From NCBI GenBank assembly GCA_008973525.1, contig WACJ01000122.1, positions 682,001 through 746,000 of the forward strand: a stretch of DNA of 64,000 nt, given 5' to 3'. The notes beneath the pieces were generated by a model. That model was given only the letters and a program-made list of their open reading frames with translations, made no database searches and was not told where the DNA came from. This document shows positions 1 through 10,009 of this stretch, piece after piece; positions within the stretch are counted from its first letter, which is position 1; each line of letters opens with the position of its first letter. Source of the stretch: Stenopsyche tienmushanensis (Eukaryota > Arthropoda > Insecta > Trichoptera > Stenopsychidae). The position numbers and the translations under genes were made by a program.

Positions 1-289
1 GTAGGAAAAAATAGCATCATTCCGTCATCATTCAGGACCACCTATGAGTGACTGATTTAAAATTGTTAATAAAATAACATATAGAATAATGATAATTTTG
101 TCACCCTCTCATAGATTATTTTGTAATTTTAATTTATATTTGAATAAAGAACCAATACATTAAAATCAGTTATTTCTATGAAAATATTCTTAATATTAAA
201 TATTAAATTATATCGTTTTCGTCCACATATAAAAAGATCAGGAACACACAACTATGATTAATAAATTGGATGATAAACTTTAAAATATA
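1..289. other. AT-rich intergenic stretch, nothing recognised
   Basis: No open frame with protein-like composition, no promoter pair and no repeat shared with the rest of the window was seen here. Confidence 0.5.
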
Positions 290-630
290 TGTAGCGTGGG
301 CGATTTACCATCCCCACGTAGTAGCACTGTTAATCTGAGCAGATTTAATTCGCCATATTAACAGTGACATTTTCCGTCTCTCTTTAGGTGCAATTTGTTA
401 TTTAACAGCGCCATCTCTTGTGGCCCTACGGAGACATTGCAACTGCATACCGACGGATCGCTTCTTGCGCCTGCACCGTTGCCGGTTGGGTAGTGACGCG
501 CAGGAGGCGGGAGTAGGGGGAGTCGTCGGTTAGCCTTGGCTGCGGGAGGTCGTCCCTCCTACAGCCAAATCTCTCTTGTGTGGAATAAATAATTATTTAG
601 AGAAGAGTCTTTCCATTCGATGCCCGTCTA
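290..630 (+). repeat. LTR-like dispersed repeat, copy 1
   Basis: The block starts TGTAGCGTGGG and is much more GC-rich than its surroundings. It matches 58413..58770 along about 330 bases, including the shared stretches TTTAACAGCGCCATCTCTTG, CCTACGGAGACATTGCA and GCGCAGGAGGCGGGAGT, and a late GTGTGGAATAAATA with an AATAAA-like signal. A TG start, a pyrimidine-rich body and a polyadenylation-like signal fit a solo LTR of a Gypsy or BEL-type element. I found no internal gag/pol and no clean target duplication, so the LTR label is inference; the two-copy repeat itself is seen directly. The right edge is where similarity to the second copy fades, near CCATTCGATGCCCG. Confidence 0.6.
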
Positions 631-2478
631 TTCCCATCCATTTGTCCAGCAACATCACGGCCCGATAGAAGAACGGACCCGTGCATTAACGCGGCCACAT
701 GGGGGCGGAGAGCCGCTCGGAGGACTCTGCTCCTGAAAGAGCCCCCGCCTCTCATATTAAAACAAAAATACATATCGTTATAAATTGGTGTAAATAGTCT
801 CTAATGTACTTGAAAAACATTGAAATAAATGGAGCTTTTCCAAGGGAGTAATAAGCGGGAGCTTAATATCAATAAGTCTTAATACAACCTTGTTCCACGT
901 CTTTAATAGGTGGTAATGATACAAGAAATAATATTCTTTACGAGCTTTAATTACCCAAGGTTGAAGATGGATGCTCACATTTTTTCAACAGATGCGCAAG
1001 ACGCACATAGTAAAAATCGTGCCCTTCTGAATGAAAAATTATTTACATGATACCGTTACCCACTTCTTAATAGAACCATCTTTAATTAGAAGATTTGTGA
1101 AACCTTCGTGATCCGTGTATTGAACGTTCCATTTTAATATGTAACATATGGTAATCTCGAATAACTCCATGCTACAATATTGCTCCGCTATCATGATCGT
1201 TATTATTCATGTAATTCGTGCAATTTCGACACATGCAAAGACCTCGCAACACCTCGTAACAAGTGCCATAAACACCGTCTTCTGCCCAATCTGCGACTTT
1301 ATTGTGCTGCGGAGGACCTTCTTGATCTTGGCACACATATTTAGGACGCTATTATTTCTGCCGGAGATCATTCATTAAGATTGGATGCATTCATGGGAGC
1401 TCTGCTCGTTTTCGAAAAAAAATCCACTCTTTGAAAATCACAAAAAAATATCAAATCATCTTAAGTGCAGAGTCGATTTGAAAAGCCTTTATGGTTATTG
1501 CGAAGGCTCTACAACAAAAACAAATTATTTTTATTGCATGCTATCGACAAAAAACCTCATAATAGAATTAATTTTGAACGTTATTCATAAGCTCAATTGG
1601 GCCAAACTGTAATCTACTTATTAGACCGACTGTGTAAAGCGCCAATAAGTATCAATCCAATCTAATTTAATTTTTTATCAATGATTATCACAATCGATAA
1701 AGTATTTTTTATCAAAGATCGTCCAAATTGGAAGAGTGCCTGACTATTTTTTTTATTTTTATTTAAAGCCAAAATTCAACATGATGTATCGCCAAACGTT
1801 TCTTTTCAAAAATATTCAGATGAATGGGATTTTTACAACCCAAAATGTACATAAATGAATGAAATTCATATTCATCACTATGAAATATGATCAAATTTCA
1901 CCACAAAGTAACAAATTTAATCCAAGCGATCGTGGCTTAAATCTTATTTTTCAACACTCCTTCAGAGTTATTCAATTTCTTGCAAGATAAAAATCATGAA
2001 ACATGTTTTTTAAGTCAATTTAATATCTTTTTAAATGATTTACATTGAATTAAGACTCTTAATAATCGTTTAATCTTCATATTAACAACCCTAAACGATA
2101 AGATAAGATAAGGTTGCGCGTATATTATTTGACATTTACAAGCTTCAACGTTCGTGAAGCTTTAAAAGCATATAAGCCTTGAAATCTCCATAAAATGCGT
2201 TTTTAAGTAATTGATTTGGCAATATTTTAATATCGAAAGCATTAATCAATAATAGCTTTTGATGATACAGGCATAAATATTAATGCTAAAAACGATTATT
2301 CTTATAACAAGCTTTTACTGCGTGCATGAATAAAAATAATTTTCAGCAATAATAAATCCGTATAGAGATACGATTCAGGAAACATGTTTTGTTTCTATTC
2401 AGAAATATTGACTTCATGGATGTTTCCAGAGTAAACGTTGACGAAGTTCTGATATTATCAATCAATATTAATGAAATA
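631..2478. other. Intergenic; GC-rich edge then AT-rich, one degenerate reading frame
   Basis: A GC-rich patch (about 640-760) follows the LTR-like repeat and may be its internal or flanking sequence. On the minus strand about 1345 down to 1040 reads as protein-like sequence (LLIKDGSIKKWVTVSCK near its end) with one internal stop. I do not recognise it. From 1600 to 2478 nothing coding is visible. Confidence 0.4.
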
Positions 2479-3526
2479 TTAGGTAAAGCGGAAAGAAATG
2501 TCATTTTTTTGTTATTTGAAGAAAAATAATATTTTATTAAAAGCTATACAGTATTACTCAATTAAATAATTTTCAATGTTATTTATAATCGCCCTCTACA
2601 GATTAGGTAGCTTTTTAATGTCTCTTTCGTAAAATTCGGCCGGTCTTCCACTAAAGTGAGAATCCAAATCATTTCATCACTTGTTCCACGAAAGTGATTT
2701 TTTTATCGCGAAGCGAATGTTCTAATGACTTGAAAAAATGATAGTCTGAAGATGCAATGTCAGGAGAATATGGTGGATATTGTAGCACTTCCAAATCCAG
2801 CTCCCTTATTTTGTTCTGCGTAATCTTGCATTATCATGCTGTAATATTTTCCTTTGGTTGTTAACTAGCACTGATCGCTTTTAGAGCATTTCCGCCTTTA
2901 ACCTTTCTAATTGTACACAGTATAGCTCTGCTGTGACAGTTTGGCCAGGTTTTAATAATTCGTAGTTAAATACGCCAAAAAAATCCCACCAAACACAAAG
3001 GAGGACCTTTTTCAAGGATAATGACGGTCGAGGGCTAGAAACAGGTACTTGATTTGAAGAAAGCCACTGTTTTTTTCCTTCTCGGACTGCTAGTAGAGGA
3101 CCACTTCTCATCCCCAGTAACGATCCTTTTTAAAAATGGATCGGTTTCATACCCGGACAATAGCAATGAATAAATGGTTATCCGTTGTTCCAAGATTGTT
3201 GATGATAACTCGTGCGGTACCCAAATTCCTGTCTATGTATTTTCTCGAGTCTTTTCAAATTATCTTTTACTGTCGACCAGGGACAACCTATGTCTAGCGA
3301 TAATTCCTTTATTGTTTTTCGAGGATCAGATTCTACCAGAGAATTTAATGCATCATCATCGATTATTGGAGGTCGTCCTGGTTTCGATTTATTTTTCAAA
3401 TCTCTCTTCAAACAACACAGCTTCAAAATGACACCAACCTTCACGTATTCACATGACAGCAAGCCGATGAAAACTGACGGCAAAGACGCAACCAAAAAAA
3501 ATGTCATTTCTTTCCGATTTATCTAA
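2479..3526 (-). mobile_element. Mariner element, internally deleted, with TIRs and TA target duplication
   Basis: Both ends carry a roughly 30-bp inverted repeat of the form TTAGRTAAANCGGAAAGAAA, flanked by TA at 2477-2478 and 3527-3528. Minus-strand coding remnants are in transposase order: helix-turn-helix region (GRPPIIDDDALNSLVESDP, about 3390-3330), first catalytic block (KRIVTGDEKW, about 3140-3110), LCVWWDFFGVFNYELLKPGQ (about 3000-2940), second catalytic block (LQHDNARL, about 2850), third block (YPPYSPDIASSDYHFF, about 2780-2730) and a C-terminal FYERDIKKLPNL. At 1048 bp it is shorter than the usual 1.3 kb, the N-terminus is missing, and frameshifts and stops separate the blocks. It cannot encode an intact transposase. 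Confidence 0.9.
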
Positions 3527-3648
3527 TATTAATGATCAAATATTGTTTAACCTAGCTTGTTTTACTAAAGAGTTTTTTATTTATCATAATGGCAAAATAG
3601 CTAATTAAGGAATTGTTGCTAATCGCATAAGAATAGCGAAGAACACTT

Positions 3649-3736
3649 TATTGCATTTATTCCGAAAGAACGACCAAATGAAGAAGAAAAAAGCTTAAAA
3701 CGTAAAATAGCTCTACAGACTTATTGAGTGATGTGT
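3649..3736 (+). mobile_element. Short mariner-end (MITE-like) fragment
   Basis: Ends in TTATTGAGTGATGTGT followed by TA, the same terminus as the mariner at 30058..30624, and carries the subterminal CCAAATGAAGAAGAAAAAAG also present at 11.2 kb. The left end is not preserved, so the start is approximate. Confidence 0.65.
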
Positions 3737-5727
3737 TAATTATCATAAACTCGTAACTATTTGAAAACTTGTACATTATTTTCTCACTAAATTTCATGAA
3801 CATCCTAATTAAAATGAATTGTAGCATAAATCTTGTGCTTTTCAAACGATCATTTTTACAGACAAAAAATTGAAAAAAACCATGGCACACCATCACTGTT
3901 TTTACTCTCATATATTTGAATAATACCAGTATTACACAATGAGATAAAAAATTACTAAGGCAACACAAACTGAATTAACACCGTTGATCTCTTGATGTCG
4001 CCGAGAAAAAAAAAGATAAATATTTCAAGTCAGTAGCGTATGTAGATCATTGCAAATTTTATTAAATAATATAATTCATAGCAGAAATATCTTTTGTATT
4101 TCGATCAAATTTGTCCTCGTACTTGTGAAGCTCTCTAAAGTCCTTGATGTTAATTATGACCTTACTTGATTGGATATTAAATCTGTCATGAACGTAATTG
4201 CACATTTTTGCAAATACATCTATGCGAGGAAAAATTAAATAGCCATTTAGAAGCAAAATAAGATTAATCGAACAATTAGCCGAACCCTCGTCAAATGGCG
4301 CAATTAAATCGATGGGGTGCATTATAATAGGATTTACATTTTGATAAAAATTGGCGTTCATAAACAAACCATTAATCCATAACTAATATCGAAACGTAAA
4401 TGTCTATTTTTTCTAAATATCCAGCTGTTTTGGCCAATACAGTTAATTGCTTTTACCATCATTGGCAATCGCCGATGTAATTACCAATATTAGCTTCACG
4501 GGAATACGATATAATCTGCCGATTTTAATGGAAAAAACGTTGTGCAATTAGGTATGTTTGCTTAGCAAAAAAACCGGATGCTTAAGCAAACAAATGCTTC
4601 TGATTTCTGAATGCTCTTAGAGTTTTTCATCAATCGCCATCGCGAAAAGCGATGTGAAAAATGGTTTTTCTTCGATGCATGGCATGTACAATATCATATC
4701 AATCGTCGTGATTTATTTATTTTAAGGTTCTCTTAATGAAATGACACGCTGCTATCTTCACCTTTAAATATTTAAATGGGGCATTTACAGACATTTTGAC
4801 ATTACACGATCTACCCTGATCGACAAATAACCCTATTAAAGATATTTTGCGTTTAACGTAATGACTGGATCGTTGAGAAGTCATTACGGTCAGTTCGCTC
4901 AAAAATTGCGCCTATGGCGATTTTCATAAGTGCGTTATTTATATTGAAGGGATGAAATATATAAAAGATTTGTACACGATTTTTAAGAAATAATTTTCAT
5001 GATTCTTCGATGTATCTTAATGCTTTATTTATTTTTACCATGAAACGATATTTTAAAGTTCAAGGAAGAGCTTCGGAGTAGATACAACCTGATTTCTTGA
5101 TATGAAAAAGATTATAAAAATATGATTTAAATAATAAATTTGTTAGTCACTCAAAATTTCATATTTATATAACTTAACCAAAAATGTTAATACTTCATGG
5201 TTTTGCCAAGTATTGAGCATAAGGATTTTGATTTCTTGATGATTTTCATTTCTAAAAAAATTAGGATTCTCGATTTCAATTCTTATGGGACGTTTCTACC
5301 TTGTTAGCCCCAAAAGTGAAAATGCATTTTGGCAGAAACCCACTTAAATGCATTACATCGTTTTAAAAATGATTTAAAAACGGTTGTATTTATATGAAAA
5401 ATATTTATGCAAATCTTATTTTTTACAATAAAAATTGACTTCTAAAATTTCCTGGGAAGTAATTATCGAGAAGAAACACCAATTATATCCTTACAGCATT
5501 ATATAGCATTGATACTTTTTAACTGAAAAATATTTATCTGAATAATCTCTTCCTAATCGCGATTATCACTAATTAATCGATTAAAAAAAAAGAATAAAAA
5601 GAAGAGAAAAATTGTCAGATTTTTTTTCTGTAGATTTTGCCAATGTCCAATGACAAACATCGCACCTAAAAAGTCGGAGAAATTACAGTTACATTTATAT
5701 CAAAAATATTCAAGCTTTATTTTAAGC
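3737..5727. other. AT-rich intergenic; one unassigned minus-strand open frame
   Basis: No gene recognised. A 101-codon minus-strand frame at 4062..4367 (contains PIIMHPIDLIAPFDEGSA) has a fairly protein-like composition but no recognised domain, signal peptide or promoter. Short direct similarity between about 5440-5490 and 6330-6390 (AATTATCGAGAAGAA-type) suggests further old repeats. Confidence 0.4.
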
Positions 5728-6172
5728 TGTTGAGGAGTATGGACATACATGTATGTCCGAATTCTCATATCCCAGAGAGAGCACTCTTGCACATTGAAGC
5801 TCGGAGACAGACAGAGACAGAGAGAACTTAGCGCAGTTCGGGAGACTGAGACGGAGAGCTTCCCTGCATGCATCGCATGATTGTATAGATCGTTAAGCCT
5901 AAATTTATCGACTTATAATGATTTCGATTTCAAGTTTGTTATTTGTTTACGCAAAGAAACGACCGAATATTATGTGTTATCGAGAGTGTTTGTTTATTTA
6001 ACTGCTTGCCGTTCTTCGCTGCGTGTTGAATGAGTCGTTGCCCAATTCCTTCTAAAGGAGGAGCAAATGAATCGATTTTTTGTGCATTGTTTATGTAAAG
6101 AAATGACATGATCTTGTATGATATCAAATGTTTATTTACAATTGACCCTGCCTCGAATTGAAGATTGTCTTA
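5728..6172 (+). repeat. Dispersed repeat family A, copy 1
   Basis: This is one of four related copies (others 18602..18800, 39515..39902 in reverse, 52850..53012 in reverse). Shared landmarks in order are an outer arm with GGAGTAT/GGAGTTAA, a purine-rich CGGAGACAGACAGAGACAG block, AGCGCAGTTCGGGAGACTGAG, ATCGCATGAT, GATCGTTAAGCC, TTATAATGATTTCGATTTCA, and at the far end ATTTACAATTGACCCTGCC. The last part matches 39519-39560 in reverse complement, so this is probably the fullest copy. No protein is encoded. The family may be a non-autonomous transposon, but I cannot classify it. Confidence 0.75.
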
Positions 6173-7861
6173 CGTTGATAGGATCTGACAGAAAGTAATC
6201 GGCGTAAAGCGATTATGACATCAACGACTTCATCGATTTTAAATTTGTTCGCTCCTCAAAAGGTTAAACAATAAAAAAAAAATTAAATTTCTCAAATAAT
6301 GAAAAATTTTGATTTTACATATTTCTCGAAAAATTCTCAAGAAATAATTCTCGAGAAGAAGCTCTAATTGTATATTAAACAATTCGTATATAAGTTTGAA
6401 ATTTTTTCTTTATATTTTTAATGCATATTGCTTGTTTAATAGTTTTTAACAAATAAATTCATTTTAGATAATATTTATTAGATTTGTTCATATACAGTCA
6501 TTACTACATTTAAGTTAAAATATAGTTCATAATTATGAGCTCCCTTCAAATTCATTATATATCTTTTTTTTTACATAAAAAAGTAATGAAATACAAATCT
6601 TGGTTTAAAAATGATTTCTCACTAATAGAATATATTTTCTTTAAATCATCTCATCTAATAGTTCTGATAAATAGAACAATACCTGATGTAATCTAGTCGA
6701 TAAGACACGCTCAATTTTTATATTTTAGATACACAGACTGGTGATAAAAAGTCTGTGCACAGAGACTTTTACCGATATAATTAGGTTAATACAATTTTAT
6801 TTGACCATTTATGATTGAATTTTTAAATTAGTTTTTGTATGCATTTTAAGTCATTTTGAAAATAAAAATGTATATTCTTTGTTTAGAATTACATGTATAT
6901 TTTAGCTCACGACTTTGATTTTTTGTTAAATAAACCTAAAGAGATGAGAGCTTTGTTAATTTAACCCCTCAAAATTTTTTTAAAATTATAAATTAAAATA
7001 GTTCAAAGTTCATCAGAAGATCATAAATAATATTATATTATTCTATATACGTAATTTTAGTATATATTTTGGCCTATGCTCGTTCAAAATTTGGTGTTCG
7101 ATCATTTTTCAGTTTGCATCGTAGGCTTTTAGATGCACTTAATATAAATTCAATTAATATAATTGTAGAATTGAAAAATTATTCATGGTTTTGAGTATTT
7201 AGCCATAAGCGCATATATCCGGCTCCTAAATATAAAGATGATTATTTTTAATTAATCGCCTTTTAATTTAATCAATAGGTCAATGTCGATTTTGAAAAGT
7301 TCGATATGTATGTAGAACATTTATGAATAATGACGAATTGTTCTCCATTGAAGTAATTCTCAAGAGAGCTTTCGACATGATATGTCAGAATTGATTGCAT
7401 CGATGATACTATTATGTTTATTATTTAAAATTAAAATATTATGACCTTGCGCCGTCAATCATTCTTAACCTCTTAGCGCCCAGAACAAATAAGAATTTAG
7501 CGGAACCCCAAAATGCATCAAATTGACATAGGGTAAAAAGTGCAGCACTTGACGCTTGGACCAGGCATGTATTCGATCCACATGATGCAATAGAATTGCA
7601 CGCAATCGTAAACCGACATTTGAGAATTGCAATCAGTCAATCTATAGAGCCAACGCTGGTCGTGATGAAGAAGTGAAGATGAGGTGCGCCTCTGGACACG
7701 CGTGCCATCGTGCATAATGCAATAGAGTACGTATGAGAAGAGATCTTCACCATCGACACTGGACTGTAAAAAATGAACCACTTTCTACCAAAGTTCGGAT
7801 GAGGACTTTAGGCGGGGGTTCACGATTCAATGCTATGGCTCAATGGCAAAATTGGTTTTGG
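6173..7861. other. Intergenic, upstream of the first CPAP1-type gene
   Basis: Mostly AT-rich with no gene recognised. It contains a 34-base hairpin at 6740..6773. From about 7450 to 7850 base composition becomes more balanced; this segment lies directly upstream of the 7862 TATA box and may hold regulatory sequence, but no specific motif can be supported. Confidence 0.4.
6740..6773. repeat. Short palindrome / hairpin
   Basis: GGTGATAAAAAGTCTGTG is followed immediately by CACAGAGACTTTTACC, its near-perfect inverse. The two arms have essentially no spacer. It could be the relic of a tiny inverted-repeat transposon or a cruciform-prone site. Confidence 0.55.
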
Positions 7862-7981
7862 TATATAAAGATGAGTACATTGCAAATCAGTATATCAGAT
7901 CGTCTTCAGCATCAGCTGAAGATAAGTCCTCTATTGTACCTTTAACAATATTTATATTTCCGACTCAAGCTCTGAATTAAA
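7862..7981 (+). promoter_or_regulatory. TATA promoter and noncoding first exon of the 8080 gene
   Basis: TATATAAAG at 7862-7870 is followed 27 bases later by an initiator-like TCAGT (A at 7889), the likely start site. The transcript would run to 7981, where AAA|GTAAGG is a strong splice donor. An 86-base intron (7982..8067) ends in a pyrimidine-rich tract and TTTTTAG, and exon 2 begins 12 bases before the ATG. The paralogue at 12272..13540 has the same architecture (leader exon about 92 nt, intron 77 bp), which supports the model. Found by reading only; no transcript evidence. Confidence 0.65.
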
Positions 7982-8079
7982 GTAAGGCTTCACTCATTTT
8001 GATTGCAACTAGTGATATTTGTGATATTGAAACGAATTCATCCCCTAAATATATATTTATTTTTTAGTCACCAAAGAAC

Positions 8080-9936
8080 ATGAAGTGGGCAATCGTTTTT
8101 CTGTGTGCCCTCGGTGCTGCAAAAGGACAGTCTGGATATTCAAACGATGTACCATCCAATCAACTAGGATATGATGCCATTAAACAAGGCTATCAAAATG
8201 GACAGGGATACCAAAACGGACAGGGATACCAAAATGGACAAGGATACCAAAACGGACAGGGATACCCAAACGGACAGGCATACCAAAACGGACAAGGATA
8301 CCCAGGTGGTGATGACGAAGATGGCAGCGGTGGTGAAATTCCCGGAGAAGCTGGCACTGATTATCCCATTTATGCTGAAGTACCTGAAACCAGTTTCAGC
8401 TGTGACAATCAGCAATACCCAGGCTACTACGCTGATCCTGAATCCCAATGCCAAGCTTTCTATATCTGCCAAAGAGGAGGAAAGAGCGACGCTTTGCTGT
8501 GCCCTAATGGAACCATCTTCAATCAAGAATTTCTGGTGTGCGTCTGGTGGTACGATTTCGACTGCAGCCGTGCTGAAGAACTCTACAGTGTTAACGAATT
8601 AATAGTTAGAGCTATGGAAGAAGCCGATGCTAGACTTGGTCAACAAAACGGCGGCTATCCATCAGCAGCTGGATACCCAAGTGGAATCAATGGTTTAGCT
8701 CAAATTGCTGCAAACGGTAATGGAAATGGATATAAGAATGGAAATGGCAATGGATACACAAACGGAAACGGCAATGGAAATGGATACAAAAATGGCAATG
8801 GAAACGGCAATGGTAATGGAAATGGCAACGGATACAAAAACGGCAACGGCAACGGAAATGGTTACAAAAATGGAAATGGAAACGGTTATTCCAATGGAGA
8901 CTCCCCTAAACCAGTATATGGAACACCAGAATTATCTGGACCAAGTGCATCAGAAGCTTACACCAATGGAAATGGCAATGGTAATGGCATTAAACCAGTT
9001 TATGGCGTCCCTACAAACGGAGCTTCTGGCCAATATACCAATGGAAACGGCAATGGCAATGGAAATGGTTACAAAAATGGAAACGGTAACGGTAATGGAC
9101 ACAAAAACGGCAATGGAAATGGACACAAAAATGGAAACGGCAATGGTAATGGATACACAAACGGAAACGGCAATGGATACTCAAATGGAAATGGCAACGG
9201 TAATGGAAATGGATACAAAAATGGAAATGGAAACGGCAACGGTAATGGATACAAGAATGGCAATGGCAATGGCTATAAAAATGGCAATGGCAACGGAAAT
9301 GGCTACACCAACGGAAATGGCAATGGAAACGGTATCAAACCAGTGTACGGAGTTCCATCAGCTGATCTTACTGGAGCTAGTGGTCCTGAACAATATACCA
9401 ATGGAAATGGAAACGGCTACAAAAACGGAAACGGTAACGGCAATGGAAACGGTCACAATGGAAATGGACACAATGGAAACGGACACAATGGAAACGGTCA
9501 CAACGGAAACGGTCACAATGGAAACGGTCACAATGGAAACGGTCACAATGGAAACGGAAACGGTCATAATGGAAATGGAAACGGTCATCATGCTAATGGA
9601 AATGGTCACCATGCTAACGGAAATGGAAACGGCAATGGTTACTCCAACGGAAATGGTTACAAAAATGGCAATGGCAATGGTAGTCCTGATAGATCATACC
9701 TTCCACCTGGCGCCGAGAGCCTGAACGGCAATGGCTTTGGAAATGGCAACGGCAACGGAAATGGCTACACCAACGGAAATGGGAACGGCAATGGAAATGG
9801 AAACGGTAGCAAAAATGGTTTCGGCTCCAACGGAGACGGTGCTGATGGCCCCATTGATGAATCCGTCGATGTCTTCCAACCGTTCAGCACGAACAGTGAA
9901 CAGGCCCCTAGTCGCTCATACTTACCCCCGGTGTAA
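8080..9936 (+). CDS. Secreted CPAP1-type chitin-binding protein with resilin-like NG repeats (618 aa)
   Basis: Residues 1-16 (MKWAIVFLCALGAAKG) form a signal peptide. Residues 37-75 are GYQNGQ hexapeptide repeats, followed by an acidic patch and EIPGEAGTDYP. A single peritrophin-A / CBM14 domain spans about 105-165, with its six cysteines at 108, 124, 130, 141, 154 and 162, plus the aromatic residues and CPNGTIFNQE typical of the fold. About 190-590 is low complexity: GNGNGYKNGNG units, an (NGNGH)n minisatellite at 9468-9590, and interspersed KPVYGVP, KPVYGTP, RSYLPP blocks. It ends PSRSYLPPV. CBM14 binds chitin; the YGxP/SYLPP plus NG spacers resemble pro-resilin, so an elastic chitin-anchored extracellular matrix role is inferred. 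The ATG follows a leader intron acceptor by 12 bases. AATAAA lies at 10003. The convergent neighbour at 12272..13540 is a paralogue with identical cysteine spacing. A nonspecific peritrophic-matrix or mucin role is the main alternative. Confidence 0.93.
   Translation: MKWAIVFLCALGAAKGQSGYSNDVPSNQLGYDAIKQGYQNGQGYQNGQGYQNGQGYQNGQGYPNGQAYQNGQGYPGGDDEDGSGGEIPGEAGTDYPIYAEVPETSFSCDNQQYPGYYADPESQCQAFYICQRGGKSDALLCPNGTIFNQEFLVCVWWYDFDCSRAEELYSVNELIVRAMEEADARLGQQNGGYPSAAGYPSGINGLAQIAANGNGNGYKNGNGNGYTNGNGNGNGYKNGNGNGNGNGNGNGYKNGNGNGNGYKNGNGNGYSNGDSPKPVYGTPELSGPSASEAYTNGNGNGNGIKPVYGVPTNGASGQYTNGNGNGNGNGYKNGNGNGNGHKNGNGNGHKNGNGNGNGYTNGNGNGYSNGNGNGNGNGYKNGNGNGNGNGYKNGNGNGYKNGNGNGNGYTNGNGNGNGIKPVYGVPSADLTGASGPEQYTNGNGNGYKNGNGNGNGNGHNGNGHNGNGHNGNGHNGNGHNGNGHNGNGHNGNGNGHNGNGNGHHANGNGHHANGNGNGNGYSNGNGYKNGNGNGSPDRSYLPPGAESLNGNGFGNGNGNGNGYTNGNGNGNGNGNGSKNGFGSNGDGADGPIDESVDVFQPFSTNSEQAPSRSYLPPV
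8187..8310 (+). repeat. 18-bp coding tandem repeat (GYQNGQ)
   Basis: About seven copies of an 18-base unit resembling GGATACCAAAACGGACAG lie in frame within the 8080..9936 gene. Units differ only at synonymous positions or Q/P/A substitutions, implying recent slippage expansion. The paralogue lacks this block at the same place. Confidence 0.85.
9468..9600 (+). repeat. 15-bp coding minisatellite (NGNGH)
   Basis: About nine near-identical 15-base units (AATGGAAACGGTCAC type) encode NGNGH in the disordered tail of the 8080..9936 gene. They differ from the surrounding NGNGYKNG units by the regular histidine. Length polymorphism would be expected here. Confidence 0.85.
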
Positions 9937-10002
9937 GTTCTGATTGTCTGAAGCTAACTAAAAAATATTTATAAATGTATATTTAAAATTATTAGTTTAT
10001 AG

Positions 10003-10008
10003 AATAAA
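10003..10008 (+). terminator. Polyadenylation signal AATAAA of the 8080 gene
   Basis: A canonical AATAAA sits about 67 bases after the TAA stop, within an AT-rich 3' UTR. Confidence 0.65.
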
Positions 10009-10009
10009 G

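Noticed and set aside
5939..6127. 62-codon minus-strand frame
   Set aside because: Lies within dispersed repeat family A and is not conserved in other copies.
9468..9600. Regular short repeats as a possible CRISPR array
   Set aside because: The units are contiguous, in frame, encode NGNGH and have no spacers.
9069..9612. Antisense Pro/Leu/Phe- and Val/Ser-rich frames
   Set aside because: They are antisense shadows of the same stop-poor repeat.
8705..9724. Plus-strand 339-codon Met/Glu/Thr-rich frame as a gene
   Set aside because: It is the shifted frame of the NG-coding repeat in the 8080..9936 gene, with no signal peptide or domain of its own.
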